From Corallium rubrum (taxonomy: Eukaryota > Cnidaria > Anthozoa > Scleralcyonacea > Coralliidae): a stretch of 64,000 nucleotides of DNA. The position numbers and the translations under genes were made by a program. Shown here piece by piece: positions 24,301-32,507 of this stretch. The stretch covers positions 5,737,504-5,801,503 of the forward strand of contig OZ036008.1 of the NCBI GenBank assembly GCA_964035015.1, read 5' to 3'. Within the stretch, counting starts at the first letter, position 1, and every line of letters begins with the position of its first letter. Below the pieces are notes generated by a model, which was given only the letters and a program-made list of their open reading frames with translations, searched no databases and had not been told where the DNA came from.

Positions 24301-25969
24301 GAATAAAACTAAATGTTATGCATAGTTAAACATTCTGACAATCAAAAACTGTTACCAAATAAATAGCGACAGTTATTGCTATGGCAACAATGACGTTTGA
24401 AAATGGCTGCCAATTACCCTTCAAACTAATTTAATTCGAAAAAAACTTTGTTGACCCCCAATTTTTTTTTCATTAAAACTTTTCTTGAAGTATGAGTAAT
24501 CAATAGGCCGATTATAAAAAAATTCTGTAGAACGAATAATATTTTTTTTGAAAAATCATGTTTGTTAATTTTTGAAAAATTTGGATCTACAGAATTTTTT
24601 TATAATCGGCCTACTGATTACTCATACTTCAAGAAAAGTTTTAATGAAAAAAAAAATTGGGGTAATTGGGGTAATTCAAACGTCATTGTTGCCATAGCGA
24701 CAACTGTTGCTATTTATTTGGTAACAGTTTTTGATTGTCAGAATGTTTAACTATGCATTAAAATTTAGTTTTATTCTTTTTCCAAATTGTTTATGCACAT
24801 GTTTTGGACTCTCAAACTTGTATTTTCCATTTTTGAAGAAACTGTATGGAGCCAACTTAAGCAAACCTGAACTATAATGTATCTTTCGTATTTTACATAG
24901 GGAAAACCGAAAAGTGAATTACAAGCGAAAGAACATGAGTATGAACAGAACAAGGTTTATTTAAAACATTTGATTGCTCTGGTGCGAGAAAAAGACCCCT
25001 CAATTCTAGACGTCCTAAATCGAACTTTGAGTTCAAGGTATGACTCAATATTTATTATATAGCTAAGGTTTACTGTGATTCCAAGTGTAGTTAATGGTGT
25101 GGCCAACATAAGCTGGCACAGAAACTGGTGCACGTGTAGGCATTGACATCTGACACTGGTTCTGGTACTTTGCACTACAAGACACTACCACTGATACGGA
25201 CACAGACACAGACACAGACACAGACACAGACACAGACACAGACACAGACACAGACACAGACACAGACACGGACACGGACACGGACACGGACACGGACACG
25301 GACACGGACACGGACACTGACACTGACACGGACAGTGCTGACACGGACACAGACACAGACACAGACACAGACACAGACACAGACACAGACACAGACACAG
25401 ACACAGACACGGACACGGACACGGACACGGACACGGACACGGACACGGACACGGACACGGACACTGACACTGACACGGACAGTGCTGACACGGACAGTGC
25501 TGACACGGACAGTGCTGACACGGACACTGACACAGACACAGACACAGACACAGACACAGACACAGACACAGACACAGACACAGACACAGACACAGACACA
25601 GACACAGACACAGACACAGACACAGACATGGACACTGACACGGACACGGACAGTGCTGACACGGACACCGACACCGACACTGACACTGACACTGACACTG
25701 ACACTGACACTGACACTGACACTGACACTGACACTGACACTGACATTGACACTGACACTGACACTGACAGAGACACCGACACAGACACAGACACAGACAC
25801 CGACACAGACACTGACATCATCACAGGCACCAACGCTGAAACCGACACTAGCACCGACACCCACAATGACACAGACACAACATTGACACTGACACATTCA
25901 TAAGGACATCGTTTTCCAACGTTAACACAAACACTTTGACTATTTAGAGATCCTGATGACTGGTGTTGA
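4632..25969 (+). CDS. SAM domain, RA domain and coiled-coil protein (14 exons)
   Basis: Exons that join in phase: 4632-4999, 5229-5307, 7427-7520, 8902-8952, 9029-9145, 15160-15416, 15864-15928, 16869-17164, 17706-17812, 19611-19667, 21327-23033, 24042-24131, 24901-25037, 25948-25969 (TGA). The total is 3447 nt, about 1148 residues. Exons 3-5 encode a SAM domain (about residues 157-220, with W158 and the VCVWL core). Exon 7 is a Lys/Arg-rich patch. Exons 8-9 encode an RA-like ubiquitin fold (about 386-472, ending in PLQRERQW...FELRW). Exon 11 begins acidic and low-complexity, then forms a Glu/Lys/Leu heptad coiled coil from about 787 to 1066 that continues into exons 12-13. SAM and RA modules mediate protein oligomerisation and Ras-family GTPase binding, so a cytoplasmic signalling scaffold is inferred. 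Fungal Ste50 has SAM then RA, but orthology is not claimed. Exon 6 uses a GC donor (CAG|GCAAGT). The start is the first ATG in frame; a TTG precedes it. Confidence 0.85.
5640..5775. repeat. Outlying copies of the 27-bp minisatellite
   Basis: Several diverged units of the GTATGGACC.AGGCTGAAGTC type sit in intron 2, about 700 bp before the main array at 6480. The sequence between is AT-rich without recognised features, apart from the inverted GGAAAAATGCCATTTC block near 6000-6055. Confidence 0.7.
5970..6065. repeat. Interspersed repeat fragment (inverted)
   Basis: Contains the complement of the AGGAAATGGCATTTC block also seen at 3270 and 28680, next to a G-run and GGTCCAGAAAATTTTTG. It is a dispersed repeat fragment in intron 2. 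Confidence 0.45.
6480..7405. repeat. 27-bp minisatellite with 54-bp higher-order unit
   Basis: About 34 units of 27 bp alternate between CTGTATGGACCAAGGTTGAA and CTATATGGACCAAGATTGAA types, giving a 54-bp dimer period. Because 27 is a multiple of three, long frames stay open on both strands; these are not genes. The array ends about 20 bp before the acceptor of exon 3 (the start of the SAM domain), so the branch point and polypyrimidine tract of intron 2 abut it. Confidence 0.95.
7560..7705. repeat. Inverted repeat, possible ribozyme-containing retroelement relic
   Basis: GATATACTGCTGAAACAGA on the left and its near complement TCTGTTTCGGCAGTATATC on the right bracket AAGGCCCTTTGTCAGAG and CGATAGGGCCTTCACTC blocks. 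These resemble decayed hammerhead stem II regions of Penelope-like ends. Weak, but the same layout is clearer at 10135-10290. Confidence 0.4.
7892..8229 (+). pseudogene. Non-LTR retrotransposon (LINE) ORF2 C-terminal relic
   Basis: A decayed frame reads [26 protein letters not shown] and later [19 protein letters not shown]. This is the typical end of a jockey/CR1-like reverse transcriptase ORF. At least two in-frame stops and one shift break it. It lies in intron 3 of the SAM/RA gene. A LINE-like 3' tail (CTTGTGGAAATCAGCTTCGG...AATAAAGTTATTCTATCTATC) occurs at about 8530-8600, interrupted upstream by a TTTGTGGAAATGCCAC segment that resembles the outer end of the Penelope-like element at 49347. 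Confidence 0.7.
8605..8872. repeat. GAT/ATG trinucleotide-rich array
   Basis: Imperfect ATGATG/GATGAT microsatellite immediately upstream of exon 4 (8902). Confidence 0.9.
9240..9600. other. Intron 5, start, nothing coding
   Basis: AT-rich with two C-rich runs (near 9308 and 9350). No domain, RNA or transposon end was recognised until the tRNA-derived element at 9619. Confidence 0.4.
9619..9690 (-). mobile_element. tRNA-Ala(AGC)-derived SINE head, copy 1
   Basis: On the minus strand 72 nt fold as a tRNA: acceptor GTTCTAG/TTAGAGC, D stem GCTC/GAGC, anticodon loop CTAGCAT (AGC, alanine) and T loop TTCGAGT. The A box TGGCTCAATGG and B box GGTTCGAGTCC match the RNA polymerase III promoter consensus. 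A second copy at 20152-20223 shares the flank (CTCAGAAAAACTCTGAGCTC side), so this is a SINE or tRNA-like repeat rather than a single tRNA gene. Flanks out to about 9559 and 9870 are also shared or inverted between the copies. Confidence 0.65.
10135..10290. repeat. Inverted pair of decayed hammerhead-like motifs
   Basis: The plus strand at about 10232-10262 has CTCTGATGAAGGGC...GCTCGAAAAGTC followed by AGTAT, which can pair with GTACT before the core as stem I. The minus strand at about 10190-10220 has a diverged CTCTGATAAAGGGC...CAAAACGTC. The outer arms TTTTGATAACGAAATACTGAC / GTCAGTATTTCGTTATCAAA are complementary. This is the pattern left by Penelope-like element ends. Both cores carry mutations, so activity is unlikely. 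Confidence 0.55.
10490..10790. mobile_element. Foldback MITE
   Basis: The arms are nearly complementary over about 130 bp: GTCGACCACGTAGCACCC on the left, GGGTGCTACGTGGTCGAC on the right, and CAGTCGTACTCACAAATT with its complement further in. It is non-coding and lies in intron 5. Confidence 0.75.
10980..11560. other. Intron 5, AT-rich spacer
   Basis: Contains a short AAATT tandem (about 10977-10999) and sequence rich in GGCGTATTT. Nothing coding was recognised. Confidence 0.35.
11568..11760. repeat. Three tandem copies of a ~68-bp unit
   Basis: The unit begins TTTACATGGAGGTAGGGTGA and contains the palindrome-like CCCTTCTAGAAGGG. It starts at about 11571, 11640 and 11708. The related GGGTGACCCT/AGGGTCACCCT blocks at 13690-13750 are in inverted orientation, suggesting that 11568-13750 is one transposon with other elements inside it. 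Confidence 0.7.
11858..12199 (-). pseudogene. Penelope-like reverse transcriptase fragment
   Basis: The 114-codon frame contains [14 protein letters not shown] (RT motif A with the catalytic Asp) and [17 protein letters not shown] (RT motif B), the form typical of Penelope-like elements. The later catalytic YxDD block and the GIY-YIG endonuclease are absent, so it is a truncated relic. It lies antisense in intron 5 of the SAM/RA gene. A GIY-YIG domain of the same superfamily is found at 49541-50340, but the two need not belong to one family. Confidence 0.8.
12384..13700. mobile_element. MITE with ~100-bp terminal inverted repeats
   Basis: The left end (AGTCTCCCTCGCAGCCGTTG...CTCGAGCAACACATTCCC) is mirrored at 13600-13695. 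The interior of about 1.1 kb is AT-rich without a transposase. The element sits inside the larger GGGTGACCCT-bounded repeat. Confidence 0.75.
14025..14370. repeat. Tandem repeat of AAGTTCGCAAGTTCGTTAC type
   Basis: Degenerate 14-18-bp units built on GAAGTTCG and CAAGTTCGTTAC. Non-coding; it immediately precedes the hAT-like MITE. Confidence 0.85.
14429..15031. mobile_element. hAT-like MITE built of CGGAT pentamers
   Basis: A perfect 8-bp direct repeat CTCTATAC (14421-14428 and 15032-15039) flanks the element. Its ends are TAGAGGTGTGCG and the complement of TAGTGGTTTGCG, matching at 10 of 12 positions. An 8-bp target duplication with TAGNGGTNTGC ends is characteristic of the hAT superfamily. 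The interior consists of clusters of (CGGAT)n in both orientations around AT-rich spacers and has no transposase. Confidence 0.85.
15488..15615. repeat. Hairpin repeat in intron 6
   Basis: Arms of about 38 bp (AAGCCGTTTATTATCTGATTT and its complement) surround a short loop; probably a small MITE. The intron continues to 15863 without other features. Confidence 0.7.
15943..16772. repeat. (ATC)n trinucleotide array, intron 7
   Basis: About 830 bp of ATC/CAT on the plus strand with interruptions. It begins 15 bp after the exon 7 donor and ends about 95 bp before the exon 8 acceptor. The long His, Ile and Met frames in it are artefacts. Confidence 0.95.
17489..17642. repeat. Hairpin repeat in intron 8
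   Basis: The arms GGGCATAAATATGTTTTTGG and CCAAAAACATATTTATGCCC, with outer AT-rich complements, enclose about 60 bp. Probably a small MITE. The rest of intron 8 shows nothing else. Confidence 0.7.
17890..19450. repeat. (GAT)n and (GGTGAT/AGTGAT)n array, intron 9
   Basis: About 1.5 kb: GAT repeats to about 18550, then ATGGTGGTG/ATGGTAGTG nonamer-like units. The sense-strand motif is the complement of the intron 7 array, with exons 8 and 9 (RA domain) between them. The frames within it (Met/Val or His/Tyr only) are not genes. Confidence 0.95.
19712..20985. mobile_element. Composite element, CTCGTCCCCAGGGC ends with nested MITE
   Basis: The outer ends CCTCGTCCCCAGGGCC and, inverted, GCCCTGGGGGACGA resemble those of the element at 54298-55217. 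Nested inside at about 20030-20953 is an element with perfect complementary ends (CTAAACGTCGCACAATAGAC) and internal arms (CTCATTATACTGGATAGAGC) near 20410 and 20710. A SINE head (20152) is also inside. No transposase is visible. Confidence 0.6.
20152..20223 (-). mobile_element. tRNA-Ala(AGC)-derived SINE head, copy 2
   Basis: Same 72-nt cloverleaf as 9619-9690 with a better T stem (GTGGG/CCCGC). The flank at 20055-20100 is the inverse of sequence found beyond the other end of copy 1 (about 9825-9870). Confidence 0.65.
20990..21291. mobile_element. MITE with ACCGTAGAATCCCGAAAGT ends
   Basis: About 31-bp perfect terminal inverted repeats (ACCGTAGAATCCCGAAAGTA and complement), with inner GGGGGCCGCTACTT repeats. 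It ends about 35 bp before the exon 11 acceptor. Confidence 0.8.
23050..24010. repeat. GGTGTTGGTGCTGGC-type minisatellite, intron 11
   Basis: About 950 bp of degenerate 6-, 12- and 15-bp units (GGTGTTGGTGCT, GGCGTT) follow the exon 11 donor (GAG|GTGGGT at 23034). Frames across it on both strands (Val/Leu/Gly/Ala or Thr/Pro/Ser) are artefacts. Confidence 0.95.
24231..24856. mobile_element. TTAA-flanked MITE, intron 12
   Basis: TTAA at 24227-24230 and 24857-24860 flanks a 626-bp inverted-repeat element with ends GGTGGCTCCATACAGTTTCT and its near complement. The arms match over most of the length. A TTAA target suggests piggyBac or Kolobok mobilisation. Confidence 0.8.
25190..25890. repeat. (GACACN)n hexanucleotide array, intron 13
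   Basis: About 115 units of GACACA, GACACG and GACACT in blocks, with AGTGCT interruptions. It ends about 55 bp before the 22-nt terminal exon. Confidence 0.95.
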
Positions 25970-26319
25970 GCCTTGCCATCCAACAATTTTGGTTGGACCG
26001 AACCGCAAAGTCGTGGTTCCATGCATCACTGATTCTTTTCTTATAAATCACAACATGATTACAAGCCACCATGTGTGACTAAAATACTGGATAATTTATA
26101 CGTATTATTAATTAGAGGGCATCATGGTTAGGGCACACTTCGGGAGAAAAAGTGAAGTGAAGTTTTATCGCGTTTCTTTTGGTCCTTTTACAAACTGTTC
26201 ACTAGAAGTGACAGAATGACTGAAACCGACTTAATAAGTTTATGAATCTTCAAAATCTTGAAGCTAGTCTTCCTCGGAGCCACTTGGGTCCTAAACCAAT
26301 CAAAAACCTTCTATAGGTA
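25970..26319. other. Downstream of the SAM/RA gene
   Basis: Presumed 3' UTR and spacer. No clear AATAAA close to the stop and no other feature were recognised. Confidence 0.35.
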
Positions 26320-26673
26320 ACACCGCTGCCAAACGTTTGCGCATGCGTGAATTTGCTAGAGTAAACATTACAAGAGAAGTGGGAACTAGCCGTGGCAACA
26401 ACAACCAGACAGTGAAGACTAAGTAAGACTCGACTATTCATTTGTGTTTTAAAAAAAAGTGTAATGAAAATTACGAAGGGGGCATTTCAGAATATGCTAC
26501 AATATTGACAAAGAAGCCATGCACAAATTACCTACCCTATCTTTTTGGTAGTATGCCTATAATTAACTTTTGTGTGGACTCTTGGAATAGTCCAAATATT
26601 TCAGTGTTTTACCGCTCTTTCTTGAGGTACGAGATCGGATGTCGCGCAGGCGCAAAACGTTAGGCAGCGGTGT
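26320..26673. mobile_element. MITE, ACACCGCTGCC family, copy 2 (Mutator-like duplication)
   Basis: The ends ACACCGCTGCC / GGCAGCGGTGT are perfect complements. The flanks TTCTATAGGTA (26309-26319) and TTCTGTAGGTA (26674-26684) form an 11-bp direct repeat with one mismatch, in the range of Mutator-like 9-11-bp duplications. Related to 1748-2044. Confidence 0.7.
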
Positions 26674-26902
26674 TTCTGTAGGTAGGTAGTGACCCCATTT
26701 TGACGACGCTAAGCTATTTTGAAGCATGTTAACCGGGGCGCTTATATACTACACGTAAAAACGCACAAGCTGCTGCAGACCTGCGAGCAAGTTGTTACAG
26801 GCTGTTCCAACAGCCTGTCACCGTCATGTGTTCGCGCTGGCTGTCCTAGATTGTTGACAAGTCTGTTACAGGTTGTATCATGTTGACAACTTGTAACATT
26901 GT

Positions 26903-27337
26903 CTATGAAGTGAAAAATACGTTGGCATTTTTGTTGTTTTATTGTACAGAGGAGCATGACAGGAGCACTCACGGAAAATTTCAAGAGAATCTGATGCGTA
27001 GTTTTCACGCTATAAACTCTCAAAATTTGCCGTGGATAGTTTGTTTTGGGGAAATTTGGGCTTCTTGGTAACAATGCCTTACGACGTACGCGGATGGATC
27101 ATTAATAGTGAAATCTATTGTTCTTATGCGTAGTTGTCCATCTGCGTACGTCATAAGCATTGTTTCCGAAAGCCCAATTTTTCTCCAAGAACAAACTAGC
27201 CATGGCAAACTTTGAGAGTTAATAGCTCGAAAACGACGCATCAGATTCTCTTGAAATTTTCAGTGAGTGCTCCTGCCATGCTCCTCTGTACAATAATACA
27301 ACAAAAATGCCAACGAATTTTTCATTTCATAGACACT
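26903..27337. mobile_element. Foldback MITE, CTATGAAGTGAAAAAT family
   Basis: Long complementary arms (ACGTTGGCATTTTTGTTGTT and GTACAGAGGAGCATGACAGG with complements). The same family is present in intron 1 of both MPEG1 genes (36672 and 60570), where TTAA flanks are clear. Confidence 0.75.
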
Positions 27338-27341
27338 TTAA

Positions 27342-27863
27342 AGTGCCACTAACCCCAAAAATGTTTTCTCGCAAATCTAAGAGCCCTTATTGAGTGGATT
27401 AGGCCAGTTAATAAATTATTGGTATTGGACGTTTCGTTAATCTTCTGTAGACAACCAAAGTTGCATCTGCATGTCCCATGGCGGAGTAGGAAAGGGAATG
27501 GGTATATTCCTGGTGTTACGTCAGACAAGTCAAACAAGGAACTCCTTTGAGCTCTGTCTGGTGAATACATAGAATTTTTTGGGTTGAAAATTCATTTTCC
27601 CAACTAACTCAATGTAAATATTCTATGCATTCAGCAGACAGAGCTCAAACGAGTTCCTTGTTTGGCTTGGCTGACGTCACACCAGGAATATACCCATTCC
27701 CTTTCCTTCTCCGCCATGGGACATGCATATGCCAATTTTTGCAACTTTGGTGGTCTACAGAAGACCAAAGAAATGTCCAATACCAATAATTTATTCACTG
27801 GACTAATCCACTCAATAAGTGCTTTTAGATTTGCGAAAAAATTTTTTGGGGGTTAGTGGCACT
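27342..27863. mobile_element. TTAA-flanked MITE, AGTGCCACTAACCCC ends
   Basis: 522 bp with perfect 15-bp terminal inverted repeats and TTAA at both flanks (27338-27341, 27864-27867). The arms match over more than 200 bp. Confidence 0.8.
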
Positions 27864-28099
27864 TTAACAGGCTGATGCTAACAAGGTTGTAGCAGCTTGC
27901 TGAATGAACAGCATTGTTACAACCTGTTAACAGCCTTGCCTGTTGCAAGTACATCCTGTTAAAAAGCTGTGAGATTTTTACGCATATGGAGTATTTAAGC
28001 GTCCTGATGTTAACTACTAAATTTAGGGTTCCAAATAAAGGGATTGTGCTGTTTATTGGGGTTGAATTAGTTCGAGTTCGAAAGGGTCGGGATTAAAAG

Positions 28100-29265
28100 A
28101 GATGACTCAAAAGGACCCGTCCAGTCCTTTCGCGGTTTTTCCAAAATATGTCGTCAAGTTTGTTTTTTCCAAAATTGGTCGTCGAGCTTCAATGAGTCTC
28201 AAGATTTTAGCAATCTTTTCGATATCCTAACCACAACAAAAACCTAACCCTAATCAAAAGTCTGGTTTACCCCCTAGCTTTTTGCAGAGTTGGAAAAAGT
28301 ATTCAACCTTCCTCCGGATGGGTTTTTAAGTTTAGATAACCTTCCTCAAAATATATAGCGAGAATTTTGTGTTTTGCAACATTCATCATGGGCGTAGAGT
28401 ATAGGGGGCGGAGGGGCTTTAGCCCCCGGAGAAATCTCAATGGGGGACTGAGCCCCCCAATTGACTCATCAATCACCATTCACAGATTATAGGTTGCTCG
28501 TTAGGCTAAAGTAACTGTTATAGCCTCATTCCTGTCAGCCAAAAGCACCCATATACAGTGATAAGTCAACCCAGCAAACACAACATCGAAAAATTGTTGA
28601 AATGTGTTGTGTTTTAACTAGTTTTTATGACATTTCATGATCTTCAGTGTTCTTAAAAATCACCTCTCAGAATGCAGGAAATGGCATTTCCAAGACTCTA
28701 AATTTCAAGAATTTCCGGGGAGGCATGCCCCGGACCCCCCTAGAAGAGTCCCTTTTCGTAAACGCCCCAACGAGAAAATTCTTAGAAAGGCTCCGTTCAG
28801 CACTTCAGCCCCCCCTAGACGAAAACAAAACTCTACGCCTATGACGTTCATAAATACTGCGAGACGTTTACAGTAGGTAAGCTTTGGCATACTACAATAT
28901 AGCTACTAATAACTGACCGCTGCTGACTGACAGCCTACTAACTACCGTCGACTGCTGGGAAGATACAGACATCACAGCAGATATCAGCGTACTTGTCTCA
29001 TTGGTTAACCAATGTTTTCAGTGCTGCAAATCGCTTTTCTTCTTGACAGCCTGCTTGATCAATTGTAATGTTCTCAGATTACCGAATGTGTTGTTTCATG
29101 TGTTTTCACTTTAAACCTTCCTCACTAAAGTAAACCTTCCTCCGGGTGGTACCCGCGCACCCGCAGCTTTTTTCCAACTCTAGCTTTTTGGAAAAATGTA
29201 TGACGACATATCAGTTGAAAAAGCCTCGAAAGGACTACACGGGTCCTTTTGAGCCATCCATTTTA
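28100..29265. mobile_element. Element with CTCAAAAGGACCCGT ends
   Basis: The left end CTCAAAAGGACCCGTCCAGT is mirrored by ACACGGGTCCTTTTGAG on the right, with AAAATATGTCGTCAAG/ATGACGACATAT further in. It contains a copy of the AGGAAATGGCATTTC interspersed repeat (about 28672-28750) and no transposase. Confidence 0.55.
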
Positions 29266-29274
29266 GCCTAAACC

Positions 29275-29570
29275 GTTCGAAAGTACATATTATGCATATC
29301 ACGTTTAAAAGAAATTTCGTGCTGCGAGCAGGCTAATATCCGGTCAGCTGGCGAAAAACTATTTAAATAAATGAGAAAAAAAAATACGCGAAATTTTTAC
29401 ATATGATGACACAAACATTTCTTTCTGTTTTTTTCTTCTCCTTCGTCTCAGACACTGATAAATATTGATAGAAAACTTATTTTAAGATGTTTAATATTTT
29501 TACTGTAATAATAATAAGTAAGGCTTTCTAGGTATGCGAATATAATTTGTAGTAATACCTTGTTAGAATG
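29275..29570. other. AT-rich spacer
   Basis: No feature recognised. Confidence 0.3.
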
Positions 29571-29619
29571 TAGAGATTGCTATATTTTGCATTGCGTTAT
29601 TAGTATAGGTAATCATATG

Positions 29620-29765
29620 ATAGCGAGTACAATTAAGAATTTACACTACAAGTGATATTTGAAAATTTTGCCAAAATTGCACGAGCCGTTAGGCGAGTGC
29701 AATTTGGCATAATTTTCAAATATCACGAGTATGTAAATCCTTAATTGTACGAGCAAAATCATATG
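29620..29765. repeat. Hairpin repeat
   Basis: Complementary arms (GTGATATTTGAAAATT with AATTTTCAAATATCAC, and AATCATATGAT with its complement outside) make an inverted repeat, probably a MITE. It is followed by AT-rich sequence to 30158 with no recognised gene. Confidence 0.6.
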
Positions 29766-30158
29766 ATTACTCATTTATTATATGCATGACAAAATTACGA
29801 CACGTATACGCTTCGTACTCACTCACGCCTTTAAAAACATCTTGTTTCATTACTTGACAAGAAACATTTTCACTCTGGGTGTTCTCTGTACCCATTTCAA
29901 AGTATTTACATGGAATTTTTAGTTCATAGTGTACCACAAGTCGTTGGAAATGTGAAAACTTTCCATTGCAGAATTGGCTGCCATTTTGAATTTTATTGTC
30001 AACATCGTTCCCAGGGCCTTGGGAGCAGTACAATTAATAAAATAATTGTACTCCTCTGAACCAATCAGAATGTTGTAATTTTGTCATGCATATAATAAGT
30101 GTGTTTATTGTCTTTTGCACATTGAACTCGAAAAGCTAGCACGCATAATATACCTTCT

Positions 30159-30560
30159 CACCAATAGCGGCGCCATCTTGAATTCGCAATGCATTGTGGT
30201 CTATCCAGGGTAGCAAGCTTAATTAAAAATGTGATTGCGTAGAGTTGAGACACAATGAGGTCGTTTTTTCTTTGTAAACACTTTCGTGGCAACAATGTCT
30301 AGGGTTGTGATATTGGTAAAAGCAGCAATTCTCGGACGTATAAAGATAGATTCATGACAAATATACCCTTATACGTCCAAGCATTGTTACTTGTACTAAT
30401 ATTACAACGTTCATATTTAGACATTGTTGCCACAAAAGTATTTATGAAGATAAATTTACCGCGTTGTCGCTCCATACTAAGCAATCACCTTTTTAATTAA
30501 GCTTGCTACCCTGGATAGACCACAATGCATTGCGAATTCAAGATGGCGCCGCTGTTGGTG
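30159..30560. mobile_element. MITE with ~70-bp terminal inverted repeats
   Basis: The arms CACCAATAGCGGCGCCATCT...GGTAGCAAGCTTAATTAA are nearly perfectly complementary to 30490-30560. Non-coding. Confidence 0.85.
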
Positions 30561-30892
30561 AAAAGATCTATTAGAAATGGAAATAGTATTTAAAATGAAA
30601 AAAAAGAATAATTGAATTTGAAACAAACTGTATCATTTGAAAGAATTGTTGAAATATTGGGATATTTACTATTTAAGAATTGGACAATGAGCCCGAGATT
30701 TCTGAGTCGCTTACTAGTATAATATTGCAAATGCTGCCATCTGATTAGCTATTCGTCTATAGATAATATAATTTATTAACTTCGCCACAACAAAAAATTA
30801 CAAAATATAAAGAGAAAATCGTGGCAGGGTATCCACAACAGCAAAACGCCAATTACTGTGGACCCGAGTAATCAAAGAATAATTAAAAACAA

Positions 30893-31133
30893 CAAATAAT
30901 AGGAGCATGCAAACTACGAGCTATGTTACAGTGTAAACACACCGTTTTCCATGTCCAAGAGTTTTCAGGATCGTAACAATTAGATAAAGCAGTAGCATAA
31001 TATTTCCATAAATTAGCTTTAAAGGAGGGTAAGGAAATTGATTTTTTGCGAAGGTTACTGGGTAAGATGTTCCAAATTCTGGTAACTCTAATAAAAAACG
31101 AAGTCTGATAAGTTTTTGTTCGACAAAAATGTT
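30893..31133 (-). pseudogene. Non-LTR retrotransposon C-terminal relic
   Basis: The minus-strand frame includes YQTSFFIRVTRIWNILPSNL, then SFKANLWKYYATAL, then a SWTWKTVCLHCN tail before TAA at 30893-30895. This is the common C-terminus of CR1/L2-like LINE ORF2 proteins. Only this end is present. Confidence 0.7.
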
Positions 31134-31139
31134 GTTGAA

Positions 31140-31430
31140 AAACTATTTCATCAGCTAGAGCAGAAGACCGTAGATAGAGCGCGGGTCAATCCCGTACCCA
31201 GAGCCTGCGGTCTTTTTGTCCAGCAACTCTTGCCGGAACTGGAACCAGAATGTCGAGTCAGAAAAACGTGGACCTTCCGAGCGATTTCCGAGAGAACGTA
31301 GATAAGGATTTGAGCCGGTCGTCTGCTGATGACATTGAGTTCAATGGCTGATGACTCCTTGGCGCTGGACAAAACGACCGCAGGCTCTGGGTACAAATTG
31401 AGTGCCAGGACCCGCACGGTCTTGCAAAAT
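31140..31430. repeat. Inverted repeat across the left duplication boundary
   Basis: GTACCCAGAGCCTGCGGTC (about 31194-31212) and GACCGCAGGCTCTGGGTAC (about 31376-31394) form arms around about 165 bp. The segmental duplication begins inside it (31294), so the second copy at 55249 keeps only the right arm. Confidence 0.65.
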
Positions 31431-31899
31431 AAACATGGAGGCGCCGGGGAGTGGAGGATTTGTTTTACCTCGATTTTCACGCAAAAACATTGATTATGCT
31501 TCGCTTTTTCGAACAATCCTGCAGACCTAAGGTAGACAAGTTAGCTTCTACTAAATAATTTGATTACTGTCTTAAAATTTTGCACTTAATGAAGCCAATA
31601 GATCCGGCAAGAGCAAAGTGAGATACAAAAAAATTGTAATATTGGTAATATCTATATTATTTTCATTTCACTATATAGTTCGAAGAGTTTTTTTCTAAAT
31701 TGTTTGGTCAATTACTGAATTAGTAGAGCATCTTTTGTAATTAAATGAACAGCTGTTGGCTTTTTACGAGAAGTTACCTGGAATAAATATCTTGGAATCG
31801 CAGGGTTATAATCTCGGACAGCAATATAGTCGCTATTGCTTCAGATGAATTTTGAACTTTTGAATATATTATATTTGCCACTTAACGTGTGGCAGGAGA

Positions 31900-32155
31900 G
31901 AAGAACAGAACTTTCGTCCTAATTGACACCAAACTCCTATGTGTAGATAACTATGACCTAGGTGTTGATTATACGGAGGGAGGAAAACCGGAGAACCCGG
32001 CGAAAAACCCTAACCACAGGAGAGACCAACTAAACTCTACTCACAAGTCCCAAGCTGGCGGAGTACGGGGTTATTCCCAAACGGTCACCCATCCTGGCTT
32101 AACTATTGGTGAGAGGCAGCGCCCTAACAGCACACGCCACCCATGCTCCCCATAA
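31900..32155. repeat. Interspersed repeat with GGAGGAAAACCGGAGAACCC motif
   Basis: Contains a GGAGG.AAACCGGAGAACCCGG.GAAAA block that resembles a conserved dispersed-repeat motif seen in many animals, with a diverged relative near 34752 (GTGTTGATTTTATGGAGGGA). The open frame here is present in both duplication copies (55844) but has no recognised domain, and I do not call it a gene. Confidence 0.4.
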
Positions 32156-32258
32156 ATGAAGATGAAAACAATTTATAGTTTATTATCTTTAAATAAAGAT
32201 GAAAACAAACAAATAAAGATGAAAATAAAAAATAAATAAAGATGAAAACAATTTATAG

Positions 32259-32264
32259 TTTATT
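32259..32264 (-). terminator. Candidate poly(A) signal of MPEG1 copy A
   Basis: AATAAA on the minus strand about 245 nt past the stop, and again a few bases upstream. Conserved at 56214-56219 in copy B. The alternatives are not resolved. Confidence 0.4.
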
Positions 32265-32507
32265 ATCTTTATTTTCCCTTTAAATATATAATAACCAAAT
32301 AACCGAAGTATCATGTTAAAGTAAGAGTTGATTACCAGGAACCGAGGAATTTAGCCACATAGGCTTAATACCGAGGTTCGAGGTTTTTTCTTTATCTGTA
32401 TATACTTCCCTGGGCTTTATACAGATAAAAACTGTGCATTTATAATGAGCAATTCAATTCAGTTTGTATGGGAGACGAAGACTTAGTGTTGACGTCGGAC
32501 GAGCAAA

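Larger units (their letters stand above)
26738..27995. mobile_element. Degenerate MITE containing two younger MITEs
   Basis: The ends are loosely complementary (CGCTTATATACTACACGTAAAAA versus TTTTTACGCATATGGAGTATTTAAGCG), with AGCAAGTTGTTACAGG-like inner repeats. It is interrupted by the foldback at 26903 and the TTAA element at 27342. Confidence 0.5.

Noticed and set aside
25063..26022. 319-codon Ser/Val frame and Thr/Gln frames
   Set aside because: Hexanucleotide array (GACACN) read in several frames.
31889..32155. 88-codon frame conserved at 55844
   Set aside because: Conserved only because the whole block is duplicated; it overlaps a dispersed-repeat motif and has no domain.
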